This document shows positions 44,693 to 53,890 of a stretch of DNA of 64,000 nucleotides, in pieces; the first letter of the stretch is position 1; each line of letters begins with the position of its first letter. Origin of the DNA: Micromonospora solifontis (GTDB taxonomy: Bacteria; Actinomycetota; Actinomycetes; Mycobacteriales; Micromonosporaceae); NCBI RefSeq assembly GCF_003725545.1, contig NZ_RJLN01000025.1, positions 1 to 64,000 of the forward strand, written 5' to 3'. The translations under genes and the position numbers were made by a program. The notes beneath the pieces were generated by a model, which saw only the letters and a list, made by a program, of their open reading frames with translations, was not told the DNA's origin and did no database searches.

Positions 44693-45098
44693 CTGCTTCC
44701 ACGGAGGTGGCTCGGGGTGCGGGCCAGGGTCCGGTCGATGGATTATCGATGCTTGACGATGCAAGGTAGGGCCGCTGGGAGGTCCGTCACAAGATGTCGA
44801 TCGATATCTGACCGATCAATAGCGCCCGCTCCCCGTCGCCTGGCCGTGGCGCTGTCGGAAATCGGTCCCGCGATCGGTGCCGACCGGCAAAATGCCTGGT
44901 GAGGAGGGCTGCCACCGGAACCGGGCCGGGCGGTCCGGCAACGAATCCGTATCGAGGTCGCAACGAACCCGCATCGGCGTTCCGTCCGCGCGGCCGGTCA
45001 CGTCGATCACTGCCTGAACCGGCCCCGGCCGGTTCGGGCCAGGCGGTATCTGCCAGGTAGGCTGGCTGCGCTCGCCCGTAGTGGGCCGGCACCCAACT

Positions 45099-45113
45099 GC
45101 GTACACAGTCAGG
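45099..45113 (+). promoter_or_regulatory. purS upstream motif shared with purF
   Basis: GCGTACACAGTCAGG ends nine bases before the purS start. It differs at one position from a motif before purF (52218-52232). TACACA could be a -10 box; the final AGG is also part of the purS ribosome site AGGAG. Confidence 0.5.
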
Positions 45114-45121
45114 AGTGCCCC

Positions 45122-45385
45122 GTGCCTCGCGTCGTCGTCGACGTCATGCTCAAGCCCGAGATCCTCGATCCTCAGGGCCAGGCCGTCGCAAACGCGCTGC
45201 CCCGGCTCGGCGTCAGCGACGTCGCCTCGGTTCGGATCGGCAGGCGGATCGAGATCGAGTTCACCGGCGAACCGGACCTGGACCGGGCCCGGGAGATCGC
45301 CGACAAGCTGCTCGCCAACCCGGTCATCGAGGACTTCACCGTCCGCCTGGTCGAGACCGACGAGACCGCGGACGCGCACTCGTGA
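45122..45385 (+). CDS. purS: Phosphoribosylformylglycinamidine synthase subunit PurS
   Basis: Small dimeric subunit (87 residues) that bridges PurQ and PurL so that ammonia can pass from glutamine to FGAR. It shows the family pattern [19 protein letters not shown] and the C-terminal [13 protein letters not shown] start is supported by AGGAG six bases upstream. The stop overlaps the purQ GTG (GTGA), so synthesis of the subunits is coupled. Confidence 0.95.
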   Translation: MPRVVVDVMLKPEILDPQGQAVANALPRLGVSDVASVRIGRRIEIEFTGEPDLDRAREIADKLLANPVIEDFTVRLVETDETADAHS

Positions 45386-46065
45386 CCGCCCGGGTCGGTG
45401 TGGTCACCTTCCCCGGCTCGCTCGACGACGCGGACGCGGCCCGGGCCGTCCGGATCGCCGGCGCCGAGCCGGTCCGGCTCTGGCACGGCGACCCGGGGCT
45501 GCACGGGGTGGACGCCGTCGTCCTGCCCGGCGGTTTCTCCTACGGTGACTACCTGCGCTGCGGAGCCATCGCCCGGTTCGCCCCGGTGATGGAGACGATC
45601 GTGGACGCCGCCCGGGGCGGTCTCCCGGTGCTCGGCATCTGCAACGGCTTCCAGATCCTCTGCGAGGCCCACCTGCTGCCCGGCGCGCTCACCCGCAACC
45701 AGCACCTGCACTTCCGCAACCGGGACCAGATCCTCCGCATCGAGGCTGTCGGCACCGCGTGGACCAACGCGTTCCAGCCGGGCCAGGAGGTGCTGGTCCC
45801 GGTCAAGAACGGCGAGGGCTGCTACGTCGCCGACCCGGCGACGCTGGACCGGCTGGAGGCCGAGGGCCGGGTGGTCGCCCGCTACCTCGGCGGCAACCCG
45901 AACGGTTCGCAGCGCGACATCGCCGCGATCACCAACGAGGCCGGCAACGTGGTCGGCATCATGCCGCATCCCGAGCACGCGGTGGAGGCGCTCACCGGCC
46001 CCTCCCTGGACGGTCTCGGCTTCTTCACCTCGGTGCTCAAGCACCTGGTGGGGGCGCCGGCGTGA
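45382..46065 (+). CDS. purQ: Phosphoribosylformylglycinamidine synthase subunit PurQ (glutaminase)
   Basis: Class I glutamine amidotransferase of 227 residues that releases ammonia for PurL. The nucleophile is in [13 protein letters not shown] (Cys about 86), the oxyanion strand is [16 protein letters not shown], and the His-Glu pair is in [10 protein letters not shown] near the C terminus. It starts with GTG overlapping the purS stop. A gap of 67 bases to purL holds no gene. Confidence 0.96.
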   Translation: MTARVGVVTFPGSLDDADAARAVRIAGAEPVRLWHGDPGLHGVDAVVLPGGFSYGDYLRCGAIARFAPVMETIVDAARGGLPVLGICNGFQILCEAHLLPGALTRNQHLHFRNRDQILRIEAVGTAWTNAFQPGQEVLVPVKNGEGCYVADPATLDRLEAEGRVVARYLGGNPNGSQRDIAAITNEAGNVVGIMPHPEHAVEALTGPSLDGLGFFTSVLKHLVGAPA

Positions 46066-46132
46066 GCGTGCGCGGCGGGACCATCGGTCGGCTCACCCGC
46101 CGCCACGGCGGCGAGCGCAGCGAGGAGACGTC

Positions 46133-48814
46133 ATGACCACCCACCCGGACCCGGCCCTGCGGGAGACGCCGGCGGTCGCGCCGCAGGCCGGCCCGGCCGA
46201 CGACTGGGCCCGCGGCGTGGACACCGTGCCGCAGGCCGTCGACACCCCGGACGAGCTCCAGCCGTACGCGGAGCTGGGCCTCCGCGACGACGAGTACGAC
46301 CGGATCCGGCACATCCTCGGCCGCCGGCCCACCCAGGCCGAGCTGGCCATGTACTCGATCATGTGGAGCGAGCACTGCTCCTACAAGTCCAGCAAGGTGC
46401 ACCTGCGCCAGTTCGGCGAGAAGGCCCCGCCGAGCGACCGGCTGCTCGCCGGCATCGGCGAGAACGCCGGCGTGGTCCGGGTCTCCGACGAGCTGGCGGT
46501 GACCTTCAAGGTCGAGTCGCACAACCACCCGAGCTTCGTCGAGCCGTACCAGGGCGCGGCGACCGGTGTCGGCGGCATCGTCCGGGACATCCTCGCCATG
46601 GGCGCCCGCCCGGTCGCCGTGATGGACCCGCTGCGCTTCGGCGCGGCCGACCACCCGGACACCGCCCGGGTGCTCCCCGGCGTGGTGGCCGGTGTCGGCG
46701 GCTACGGCAACTGCCTGGGCCTGCCGAACATCGGCGGCGAGGTCGTCTTCGACCCCTGCTACCAGGGCAACCCGCTGGTCAACGCGCTCTGCCTCGGCGT
46801 GCTGCCGGTCGACCGGCTGCAGAAGAAGGAGGCCGCCGGCCCCGGCAACGTCGTGGTGCTGATGGGCGCCAAGACCGGCCGGGACGGCATCGGCGGCGTG
46901 TCGGTGCTGGCCAGCGCCACCTTCGACGAGGGCAGCGAGCAGCGCCGCCCGTCGGTCCAGGTCGGCGACCCGTTCATGGAGAAGCTGCTGATCGAGGCCT
47001 GCCTCGAGCTGTACGACGCCGAGCTGGTCGTCGGCATCCAGGACCTCGGCGGTGCCGGCCTGACCTGCGCGTTGACCGAGACCGCCGCGTCCGCCGGCAC
47101 CGGCATGCGGGTCTGGCTGGAGCGGGTCCCGCTGCGCGAGGCGTCGATGACCCCGCACGAGATCCTGGCCAGCGAGTCCCAGGAGCGCATGCTGCTGGTG
47201 GTCGCCCCGGACAAGCTGGAGGCGGTGCTCAAGACCGCCGAGAAGTGGGGCGTCTGGGCCACCGCGATCGGCGAGGTCACCGCGCCGTCGCCGGACGGCC
47301 AGCCGGGCCGGCTGGTCATCACCTGGCGCGACCAGCTCGTGGTGGACGTGCCGCCGGGCTCGTTGGTCGACGACGGGCCGGTCTACGCCCGCCCGATGCG
47401 GGAGCCGGCCGACCTCATCCTGCTCCAGGCCGACCGGGCCGAGACGCTGCCCCGGCCGAGCGACCCCGACGCGCTGCGCGAGACCGTGCTGCGGATGATC
47501 GCGTCGCCCAACCTGGCCGACAAGACCTGGGTCACCGAGCAGTACGACCGGTACGTGCTGGGCAACACCGTGCTGGCCCAGCCGGAGGACTCCGGCGTGA
47601 TCCGGATCGACGAGCGGACCGGCCTCGGTGTCGCCCTCTCGCTCGACGGCAACGGCCGGTACGCCCGCCTCGACCCGTACCACGGGACGAAGCTCGCGCT
47701 GGCCGAGGCGTACCGGAACGTGGCGGTGACCGGCGCGACGCCGATCGCCGTGACCAACTGCCTCAACTTCGGCTCGCCGGAGGACCCGGGCGTGATGTGG
47801 CAGTTCGCCGAGGCCGTCCGCGGCCTGGCGGACGGCTGCCTGGAGCTGGGCATCCCGGTCACCGGCGGCAACGTCAGCTTCTACAACCAGACCGGCGCGG
47901 CGGCCATCCACCCGACCCCGGTGGTCGGCGTGCTGGGTGTGCTGGACAACGTCGCCGACCGGGTGTCGATGGGCTTCGTGCCCCGCCCGGCCGGCGACCA
48001 CGACCAGCTCTTCCTGCTCGGCGAGACGCACGTCGAGCTCTCCGGCTCCGAGTGGGCCTGGGTGACCCACGAGCACCTCGGCGGCATCCCGCCGCAGGTC
48101 GACCTGGGCCGCGAACGGCAGCTCGCCGAGCTGCTGGCCGCCGCCGCCCGGGTGGGGCACCTCAGCTCCGCGCACGACCTCTCCGACGGTGGTCTCGCCC
48201 AGAGCCTGGTCGAGTCGTGCCTGCGGCGCGGCGTGGGGGCCCGGATCGCCGTGCCGGAGCAGTTCGCCGGCGGCTCGATGCCGTTCGTCTTCCTGTTCAG
48301 CGAGTCCGCCGGCCGGGTGCTGGTGTCGGTGCCGCGCGGGCACGAGAAGGCGTTCACCGCCCTCTGCGCCGAGCACGGTGTGCCGTGGGAGCCGATCGGG
48401 GTCACCGACCCGGCCGGGGGCGCCCTGGAGGTACACGGCCAGTTCCGGATCGGCCTCGACGAGCTGCGCGCGGCGCACAGCGAGACCCTGCCGCGGCTGT
48501 TCAGCGGCGCGGAGACGGCCCAGGTGGCGGTGGAGGCGACCCGTACCGGAACCACCACCGTCCTGCCGGCCACCGCTGAGCAGCCGGTGGACGTCGACCC
48601 CGAGGCGGTGGCCGCCGAGCCGATCGCCCGGGCCGGCGAGGCCCCGGTCGAGGTGGACGACGCGGCGGAGCCCGTCGAGGCCCCGGTCGAGGCCGAGGGG
48701 GTGCCCGCAGGGTCGGACGACGTGGCGACCGACGCCGCGCCCGAGGCCGGGCCGGAGGGGTCCGCGTCGGCTTCCGGTGAGCCGGACCAGCCCGCCGCGC
48801 CCGATCAGCGCTGA
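46133..48814 (+). CDS. purL: Phosphoribosylformylglycinamidine synthase subunit PurL, with C-terminal extension
   Basis: ATP-dependent synthase subunit converting FGAR and ammonia to FGAM. It has 893 residues, above the 740-780 usual for the small PurL type. Family motifs include [36 protein letters not shown] and [14 protein letters not shown]. The enzyme core ends near residue 790 (LPRLFSGAE); the last about 100 residues are acidic, Ala/Pro/Glu/Val-rich and probably disordered. GAGGAG precedes ATG. Subunits PurS and PurQ are encoded just upstream. Confidence 0.96.
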   Translation: MTTHPDPALRETPAVAPQAGPADDWARGVDTVPQAVDTPDELQPYAELGLRDDEYDRIRHILGRRPTQAELAMYSIMWSEHCSYKSSKVHLRQFGEKAPPSDRLLAGIGENAGVVRVSDELAVTFKVESHNHPSFVEPYQGAATGVGGIVRDILAMGARPVAVMDPLRFGAADHPDTARVLPGVVAGVGGYGNCLGLPNIGGEVVFDPCYQGNPLVNALCLGVLPVDRLQKKEAAGPGNVVVLMGAKTGRDGIGGVSVLASATFDEGSEQRRPSVQVGDPFMEKLLIEACLELYDAELVVGIQDLGGAGLTCALTETAASAGTGMRVWLERVPLREASMTPHEILASESQERMLLVVAPDKLEAVLKTAEKWGVWATAIGEVTAPSPDGQPGRLVITWRDQLVVDVPPGSLVDDGPVYARPMREPADLILLQADRAETLPRPSDPDALRETVLRMIASPNLADKTWVTEQYDRYVLGNTVLAQPEDSGVIRIDERTGLGVALSLDGNGRYARLDPYHGTKLALAEAYRNVAVTGATPIAVTNCLNFGSPEDPGVMWQFAEAVRGLADGCLELGIPVTGGNVSFYNQTGAAAIHPTPVVGVLGVLDNVADRVSMGFVPRPAGDHDQLFLLGETHVELSGSEWAWVTHEHLGGIPPQVDLGRERQLAELLAAAARVGHLSSAHDLSDGGLAQSLVESCLRRGVGARIAVPEQFAGGSMPFVFLFSESAGRVLVSVPRGHEKAFTALCAEHGVPWEPIGVTDPAGGALEVHGQFRIGLDELRAAHSETLPRLFSGAETAQVAVEATRTGTTTVLPATAEQPVDVDPEAVAAEPIARAGEAPVEVDDAAEPVEAPVEAEGVPAGSDDVATDAAPEAGPEGSASASGEPDQPAAPDQR

Positions 48815-48824
48815 GGCGCTGGCC

Positions 48825-49574
48825 TTGGCCGTCTACGCCCAGCCCGGTTCCGGCGCCCGGTTCGACTGGGGGCTGACCGGGGCGGCGGAACTCGGCCGGG
48901 TGTGCGCGGCCCTGGTGGTGGTGGACGTGCTCTCGTTCACCACCGCCGTCGAGGTGGCGGTCGGCCGTGGCATGCGGGTGCACCCGTTTCCCTGGGGGGA
49001 GCAGGCCGCCGATTACGCCCGCCGGGTGGGTGCGGTGGCCGCGGTCGGCCGCCGGCAGATGACCCCGGAGCATCCGTGGTCCCTCTCGCCGGCGGCGTTG
49101 CGGACCGCGCCGGTCGTCCACGACCTGGTGCTGCCCTCGCCGAACGGCTCGGCCATCAGCGCCGCCGCGAGCGCCACCGGCGTGCCGGTGGTCGCGGCGT
49201 GCCTGCGTAACGCCCGCGCCGTCGGGCGCTGGCTGCGGGGCCAGGGGTACGGCTCGATCGACGCCCCGGTGGGCGTGGTGGCCGCCGGGGAGCGCTGGCC
49301 GGACGGCTCGCTGCGGCCCTGCGTGGAGGACCAGTTGGGGGCGGCGAGCGTGCTGGACGCCCTCGCCGGGGTGCCGGGTGGGCTCTCGGTGGAGGCGGCG
49401 ATGGCGCTGGCCGCCCTGGCCAGCACGCCCGACGTGCCGGCCGCCGTGCGGGGCTGTGTCTCGGGGCGCGAGTTGACCGAGGGCGGCTTCGCCGAGGACG
49501 TGTCGGTCGCCGTCCAGGTCGGGGTCTCCGACGTGGTGCCGGTGCTCCGCCAGGGCTATTTCGCCGCCGCCTGA
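48825..49574 (+). CDS. ComB-family (2-phosphosulfolactate phosphatase-like) protein
   Basis: Protein of 249 residues matching the ComB fold: VVVDVLSFTTAVEVAVGRG near residue 35, then LVLPSPNGSAISAAAS, VVAACLRNARAVG, and a C-terminal VSVAVQVGVSDVVPVL. ComB makes sulfolactate in archaeal coenzyme M synthesis; actinobacteria lack coenzyme M, so the natural substrate is probably another phosphate ester. The TTG start is 11 bases after the purL stop with GAGG upstream; a GTG 48 bases earlier, within purL, is an alternative. It is presumably co-transcribed with purSQL. Confidence 0.85.
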   Translation: MAVYAQPGSGARFDWGLTGAAELGRVCAALVVVDVLSFTTAVEVAVGRGMRVHPFPWGEQAADYARRVGAVAAVGRRQMTPEHPWSLSPAALRTAPVVHDLVLPSPNGSAISAAASATGVPVVAACLRNARAVGRWLRGQGYGSIDAPVGVVAAGERWPDGSLRPCVEDQLGAASVLDALAGVPGGLSVEAAMALAALASTPDVPAAVRGCVSGRELTEGGFAEDVSVAVQVGVSDVVPVLRQGYFAAA

Positions 49575-49618
49575 TCCCTGCTGTTCCGCCGGTCGGGCGT
49601 CTTTGCAGCGACACTCGA

Positions 49619-49642
49619 GCGATCGGCGGCGCGGCCGATCGC
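49619..49642 (+). terminator. Hairpin after ComB-family gene
   Basis: GCGATCGGC and GCCGATCGC form a perfect 9-bp stem with a 6-base loop, 45 bases past the stop. It precedes a stronger hairpin. Confidence 0.5.
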
Positions 49643-49662
49643 CGGAGCAGCCCGGGAAGCGC

Positions 49663-49693
49663 AGTGGCCGCCCGGAGGAACCGGGCGGCCACT
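49663..49693. terminator. Bidirectional terminator hairpin
   Basis: AGTGGCCGCCCGG and CCGGGCGGCCACT pair perfectly (13 bp) around AGGAA. It sits between convergent genes and can end both the pur transcript and the surface-protein transcript. Confidence 0.75.
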
Positions 49694-49723
49694 GTCGGGT
49701 TCGGGGCGTCGAGCCCCGGGTGG

Positions 49724-51631
49724 TCAGTCGTCCAACCAGTCGAGCCGGCGACCGCCGCGCTCCGGCGGGACGTCACCCCGGCCCCGGCCGGCCTGCGCGG
49801 GGTCGGCGTAGTGGCCGGGGCCCTGCTCGTAGCCGTGGTTGTCGTACCCGCCGCCCCGCTGCTGCGGGGGCTCCTGGCCGTAGCCGCCCTGCTGGCCGTA
49901 GCCACCCTGCGGGGCCTGGCCGTAACCGTCGTTGCCGTAGCCGCCGCGCTGGTCGTAGCCGTCGTAGCCGCCGGACGGGCCGCTGTCGTAGCCGCCGCGG
50001 CCCGGGCCGTTGTCGTAACCGCCCTGGGCGCCGTAGCCGCCGCCCGCCCCGTAGCCGTTGTCCGGCTCCGGACCACGGCCGTAGTGCCCCTGGTCCGGCT
50101 GGCCATAGCCCGGCCCCTGGTCGGGCTGGTAGGTGCTGGTCGGGTACGGGTCGGCCGGCGGGGCGTACGCGGTGCTGTCGCCGGTGTAGCGGCCGGTCGG
50201 CTCGTCGTACCGCTCGCCGCCGTAGCCGCCGCCCTGGGCGGGCGGGTAGCCGCCGGCCCCGGCGTCGTAGTCCCGGCTGCCGTAGCCGCCGCCCGAGGCC
50301 GGCGCGTTGCCGTAGCCGCCACCCGCGTTGCCGTAGCCGCCGCCCGAGGAGGGGGCGTTGCCGTAGCCGTTGCTGCCGTAGCCACCTTGGGCGGGTTCGT
50401 CGCCGTAGCCGCCGCCGGCCCAGCCAGCCGGGCCGCTGCCGTACCCGGACGCCGGCGCGCCGTACGGGTCCGGCGGGACGTCGTCCACGACCGGGCGGTG
50501 CATCATCGTCGGCGCGTCGCTCAGCGAGGCGCCACCGACCATCGTCGGCGCCGGACCGGCGCCCATCCCGTTGACCACCCGGGTCTGGTCTTCGACGCCC
50601 CGGTAGCCGCCCCGGGCGACCGGCACGGCCCCCGCCGCGACGGGCCCGGCGGGGCCGTCCCCGTCGTCCTCACCCTCGTTCTTGCGGCGCATGTAGAGCA
50701 GCACGATGGTGCCGACGCCGACGGCCACGAAGAGACCACCGAGCAGGATCAGCAGCCACGAGCCGAAGCCGCCGGAGTCCTCGTTGGCGGCGGGCTGCTG
50801 GGCGGCGGGCGCCTCGCTGGCCGGCTCGTCGGTCGCCTCCTCGGTCGCCTCGTCCGTCGGCAGGGCCTCTTCGGTCGCCGACGGGGTGACGCTCGGGCTG
50901 GCCTTCACCTCGATCGGCACGCCGAGTCGGACGCCGGTGACGGACTGGCCGGCGGAGGCGTTGATCGACTTGGTGTCCGTCTTGCCGTCCTTGCTGGCGC
51001 CGAGATCGATCCGGCCGGGCGCGATCGGGTCCGAGGTCGAGCCGGTGAAGCGGAAGTTGCCGCTGCCGTCCGTGGTGGTCTGGCGTTGCTTGCCCTGGCT
51101 GTCCCGAAGCATGACCAGCGCGCCGGACACCGGCTCGCTGTTGGCCGCGATGATCACCTTGCCGGAAACCGACTTAACGGTCTCCGGCTGCTGCGGCTGC
51201 TCGGGAGCGCCCTTGACGGTCATGTCACGAGCGTCGCTGGCCTGGTCGCCACCCGACTTGGCGGAGACCCGCACCTGGCCGGACTTGGTTGCGCCCGCAG
51301 GTAGGTTGTCGGCGACCAGGGTCACGGTGATCGAGACCGCGTTGTTGGGCGTGAGGACCCGGGCCGGCACATTGCACTCGCCCTGACACGACAGGCCGCT
51401 GAAGGTGTCGACGTTGATGCTGAAGGGGCTCGGCGTGTCGTTCTTGTTGGTGACGGAGAACGTCATCTGAGTCGACTGACCGCTCTGCAGCGTGCCCGTC
51501 GACAGGCCGGTGATCGACACCTCAGGGTCGGTCGCCAGGGCGGGTGTCGCGGGGACGGCGAGCAGCGCGCCGAACACCAGCGCCACGACCACACCGGCCC
51601 GCTGCTTCCAGGCACGTCGGTGTGTTGACAC
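49724..51631 (-). CDS. Surface protein with one membrane helix and long Gly-Tyr-rich cytoplasmic tail
   Basis: Protein of 635 residues. Signal peptide: AGVVVALVFGALLAVPATPA then ALATD. The extracellular part has a CARDB-like beta domain (SGQSTQMTFSVTNKND; Cys pair in SCQGECN) and a carboxypeptidase-regulatory-like domain (VSGKVIIAANSEPVSGALV). After a Thr/Glu/Pro linker comes a membrane helix (SWLLILLGGLFVAVGVGTIV) and RRK, then about 280 residues of GGYG, GYGN and GGYD repeats, probably disordered. GTG is preferred since AAGG is well placed upstream. The type I topology puts the repeat tail in the cytoplasm. No function is known. Confidence 0.85.
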   Translation of the reverse strand: MSTHRRAWKQRAGVVVALVFGALLAVPATPALATDPEVSITGLSTGTLQSGQSTQMTFSVTNKNDTPSPFSINVDTFSGLSCQGECNVPARVLTPNNAVSITVTLVADNLPAGATKSGQVRVSAKSGGDQASDARDMTVKGAPEQPQQPETVKSVSGKVIIAANSEPVSGALVMLRDSQGKQRQTTTDGSGNFRFTGSTSDPIAPGRIDLGASKDGKTDTKSINASAGQSVTGVRLGVPIEVKASPSVTPSATEEALPTDEATEEATDEPASEAPAAQQPAANEDSGGFGSWLLILLGGLFVAVGVGTIVLLYMRRKNEGEDDGDGPAGPVAAGAVPVARGGYRGVEDQTRVVNGMGAGPAPTMVGGASLSDAPTMMHRPVVDDVPPDPYGAPASGYGSGPAGWAGGGYGDEPAQGGYGSNGYGNAPSSGGGYGNAGGGYGNAPASGGGYGSRDYDAGAGGYPPAQGGGYGGERYDEPTGRYTGDSTAYAPPADPYPTSTYQPDQGPGYGQPDQGHYGRGPEPDNGYGAGGGYGAQGGYDNGPGRGGYDSGPSGGYDGYDQRGGYGNDGYGQAPQGGYGQQGGYGQEPPQQRGGGYDNHGYEQGPGHYADPAQAGRGRGDVPPERGGRRLDWLDD

Positions 51632-51759
51632 GTCCACCGCCTTCCGGGTCTGATCTCCTGACCGGCCGGGTGCCGGACCAAGGTTGATCACTCACGGTAC
51701 GAATACGCCGTCGGCAACTATGCCTTGTCTGACCGGATCATCTCTACCCAGGGCCGGCC

Positions 51760-51788
51760 TCGACCGGGGTGTTGTGGAGTCGTATCGT
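51760..51788 (+). promoter_or_regulatory. Putative promoter for the sterol-carrier-like gene
   Basis: TCGACC, a 17-bp spacer and TATCGT, followed by six bases and GTG. No ribosome site precedes that GTG, so the message is probably leaderless. Confidence 0.5.
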
Positions 51789-51794
51789 CCCGTC

Positions 51795-52148
51795 GTGTCC
51801 TCTCCGCACAGTAAGTCCGCCGCGGTTGCGGCAGCCTTGACGGCGCTGGACGAGGGGCGTACGCCCGAACGGCCGGTGTTCCGGGAGGCGGTCCGTACCC
51901 TCTTGGCCACCCTCGCGGAGCGCGCCCCCGGCCGATCGGTGGAGGTGCGGGTTCCACCCTACGGTGCGGTGCAGTGCGTGGCGGGGCCGCGACACACCCG
52001 TGGTACGCCGCCAAATGTGGTGGAAATGGATCCGGCGACCTGGCTGGAACTGGCCACCGGCCGGCTCGGCTGGTCGCAGGCGGTCACGGAGGGTCGCGTA
52101 CGCGTGAGCGGGGTCCGTGCCGACCTCTCCGCGCACCTACCGCTCTAG
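51795..52148 (+). CDS. Small sterol-carrier-like protein
   Basis: Protein of 117 residues. Its C-terminal part, SVEVRVPPYGAVQCV then PPNVVEMDPATWLELATGRL and VTEGRVRVSGVRADLS, follows the pattern of the bacterial sterol carrier/maleylpyruvate-isomerase-associated SCP-like family, common beside purF in actinobacteria. The N terminus KSAAVAAALTALDEGRTPER is helical. It has no signal peptide. GTG is chosen because a promoter-like TATCGT sits seven bases before it. It is likely a lipid-binding or adaptor protein; the ligand is unknown. Confidence 0.8.
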   Translation: MSSPHSKSAAVAAALTALDEGRTPERPVFREAVRTLLATLAERAPGRSVEVRVPPYGAVQCVAGPRHTRGTPPNVVEMDPATWLELATGRLGWSQAVTEGRVRVSGVRADLSAHLPL

Positions 52149-52217
52149 CTGGTCGCTCCCGCCGATCGGCGTCACCTTCGGTGGACTAATCGTGACTGTC
52201 GGTGTCGACTCGGATTC

Positions 52218-52232
52218 GCGTACACTGTCAGG
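52218..52232 (+). promoter_or_regulatory. purF upstream motif shared with purS
   Basis: GCGTACACTGTCAGG matches the purS motif at 14 of 15 positions. TACACT is a plausible -10 box, giving a purF leader of about 75 bases. No strong -35 box was seen, which would fit an activator-dependent or repressed promoter. Confidence 0.5.
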
Positions 52233-52307
52233 CGACGACGGTCCCGGCCGACCACGCGGAGCTTGCCCCCCGACTCCGCCAGGCCAGTCCAGCAGAGGGA
52301 GCGGCAG

Positions 52308-53828
52308 GTGCCCCGAGGCGATGGCCGGCTGAGCCACGACCTTGACCCCCAACGACCCGGCCCGCAGGACGCGTGTGGCGTCTTCGGCGTCTGGGCGCCG
52401 GGGGAGGAGGTCGCCAACCTGACCTACTTCGGGCTCTACGCCCTCCAGCACCGCGGCCAGGAGGCCGCGGGCATCGCGGTCAGCGACGGCTCGGCGGTGG
52501 TGGTCTACAAGGACCTCGGCCTGGTCGCCCAGGTCTTCGACGAGCCGACCCTGGCCAGCCTGCGCGGGCACGTCGCGATCGGCCACGCGCGCTACTCGAC
52601 CACCGGCGGCTCGACCTGGGAGAACGCCCAGCCGACGATCCGCGCGACCACGGCCGGCACCACCATCGCGCTGGCCCACAACGGCAACCTGGTCAACACC
52701 GCCGAGCTCCAGCGCGAGGTGGCCGAGCGGGGGATCGACCCGGACAGCTCGACCAACGACACCTCGCTGGTGACCATGCTGCTCGCCAGCCGGCCGGACC
52801 TCTCGGTCGAGGCCGCCGCGCTGGAGGTGCTGCCGCAGTTGCGCGGCGCGTTCAGCTTCGTCTTCATGGACGAGTCGACCCTCTACGCGGCCCGCGACCC
52901 GCATGGCGTCCGCCCGCTGGTGCTCGGCCGCCTGGAGCGCGGCTGGGTGGTCGCCAGCGAGACGGCCGCGCTGGACATCGTCGGCGCGAGCGTGGTCCGC
53001 GAGGTGGAGCCGGGCGAGCTGATCGCCATCGACGAGGACGGGCTGCGCTCCAGCCGGTTCGCCGCCCCGGAGCCCAAGGGCTGCCTCTTCGAGTACGTGT
53101 ACATCGCCCGCCCGGACGCCACCATCGCCGGGCGCAACGTGCACGCGGCCCGGGTGCAGATCGGCCGCCAGTTGGCCAAGGAGCACCCGGTCGAAGCCGA
53201 CCTGGTGATTCCGGTGCCCGAGTCCGGCACCCCCGCCGCGATCGGCTACGCCGAGGCCTCGGGCATCACCTACGGCGCCGGCCTGATGAAGAACCCGTAC
53301 GTCGGGCGCACCTTCATCCAGCCCTCGCAGACCCTGCGCCAGCTCGGCATCCGGCTCAAGCTCAACCCGCTGCGGGAGAACGTCCGGGGCAAGCGCCTGG
53401 TGGTGGTGGACGACTCGATCGTCCGGGGCAACACCCAGCGGGCGATCGTGCGGATGCTGCGCGAGGCGGGTGCGCTGGAGGTGCACGTCCGGATCTCCTC
53501 CCCGCCGGTGAGCTGGCCGTGCTTCTACGGCATCGACTTCGCCACCCGGGCCGAGCTGCTGGCCAACGGGCTGGACAACGAAGGCGTCCGGCGGGCGATC
53601 GGCGCCGACACGCTGGGCTACGTATCACTTCCCGGTCTCATCGCCGCGACCGAGCAGCCGAAGACCCGGCTGTGCCGGGCGTGCTTCGATGGGGAGTACC
53701 CGATCGAACTGCCTGCCGGGAACCTGATCGGCAAGCACGTACTCGAAGGAGTGGGCCGCCGGGTCGCCGCCGAAGCGGCGGGCGACGCCCCGGAGTCCAC
53801 CGCACTGGCCGCCACCCACCGCCCATAG
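52308..53828 (+). CDS. purF: Amidophosphoribosyltransferase
   Basis: First committed step of purine synthesis: PRPP plus glutamine to phosphoribosylamine. The protein has 506 residues. A 22-residue propeptide precedes the N-terminal nucleophile Cys23 (DACGVFGVW). Glutaminase motifs ALQHRGQEAAG and RYSTTGGS, the PRPP loop VVVDDSIVRGNT and the cysteines for a 4Fe-4S cluster (GCLFEY, WPCFYGIDF, LCRACFDGEYP) show it is the self-processed Fe-S type. GTG has GAGGGAG seven bases upstream. purM follows after 62 bases. Confidence 0.97.
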   Translation: MPRGDGRLSHDLDPQRPGPQDACGVFGVWAPGEEVANLTYFGLYALQHRGQEAAGIAVSDGSAVVVYKDLGLVAQVFDEPTLASLRGHVAIGHARYSTTGGSTWENAQPTIRATTAGTTIALAHNGNLVNTAELQREVAERGIDPDSSTNDTSLVTMLLASRPDLSVEAAALEVLPQLRGAFSFVFMDESTLYAARDPHGVRPLVLGRLERGWVVASETAALDIVGASVVREVEPGELIAIDEDGLRSSRFAAPEPKGCLFEYVYIARPDATIAGRNVHAARVQIGRQLAKEHPVEADLVIPVPESGTPAAIGYAEASGITYGAGLMKNPYVGRTFIQPSQTLRQLGIRLKLNPLRENVRGKRLVVVDDSIVRGNTQRAIVRMLREAGALEVHVRISSPPVSWPCFYGIDFATRAELLANGLDNEGVRRAIGADTLGYVSLPGLIAATEQPKTRLCRACFDGEYPIELPAGNLIGKHVLEGVGRRVAAEAAGDAPESTALAATHRP

Positions 53829-53890
53829 CACCACCCACGCGGGACCGGCCGCCACAGGCGGGCCCGCGGGAACCACAAAAGGGGAGAACC

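Larger units (their letters stand above)
44451..45121. other. 671-bp stretch without an intact gene, upstream of purS
   Basis: No complete gene is recognisable. Near 44580-44692 on the minus strand is a likely trypsin-like protease remnant (separate entry). The right end contains the purS promoter motif. A purine-biosynthesis gene such as purC is not present here. The sequence around 44740-44830 is less GC-rich than its surroundings, with several GATCGAT-like words. Confidence 0.5.

Noticed and set aside
44458..45092. Small frames in the gap before purS as genes
   Set aside because: They lack ribosome sites and recognisable sequence, and one overlaps the better-supported protease remnant.
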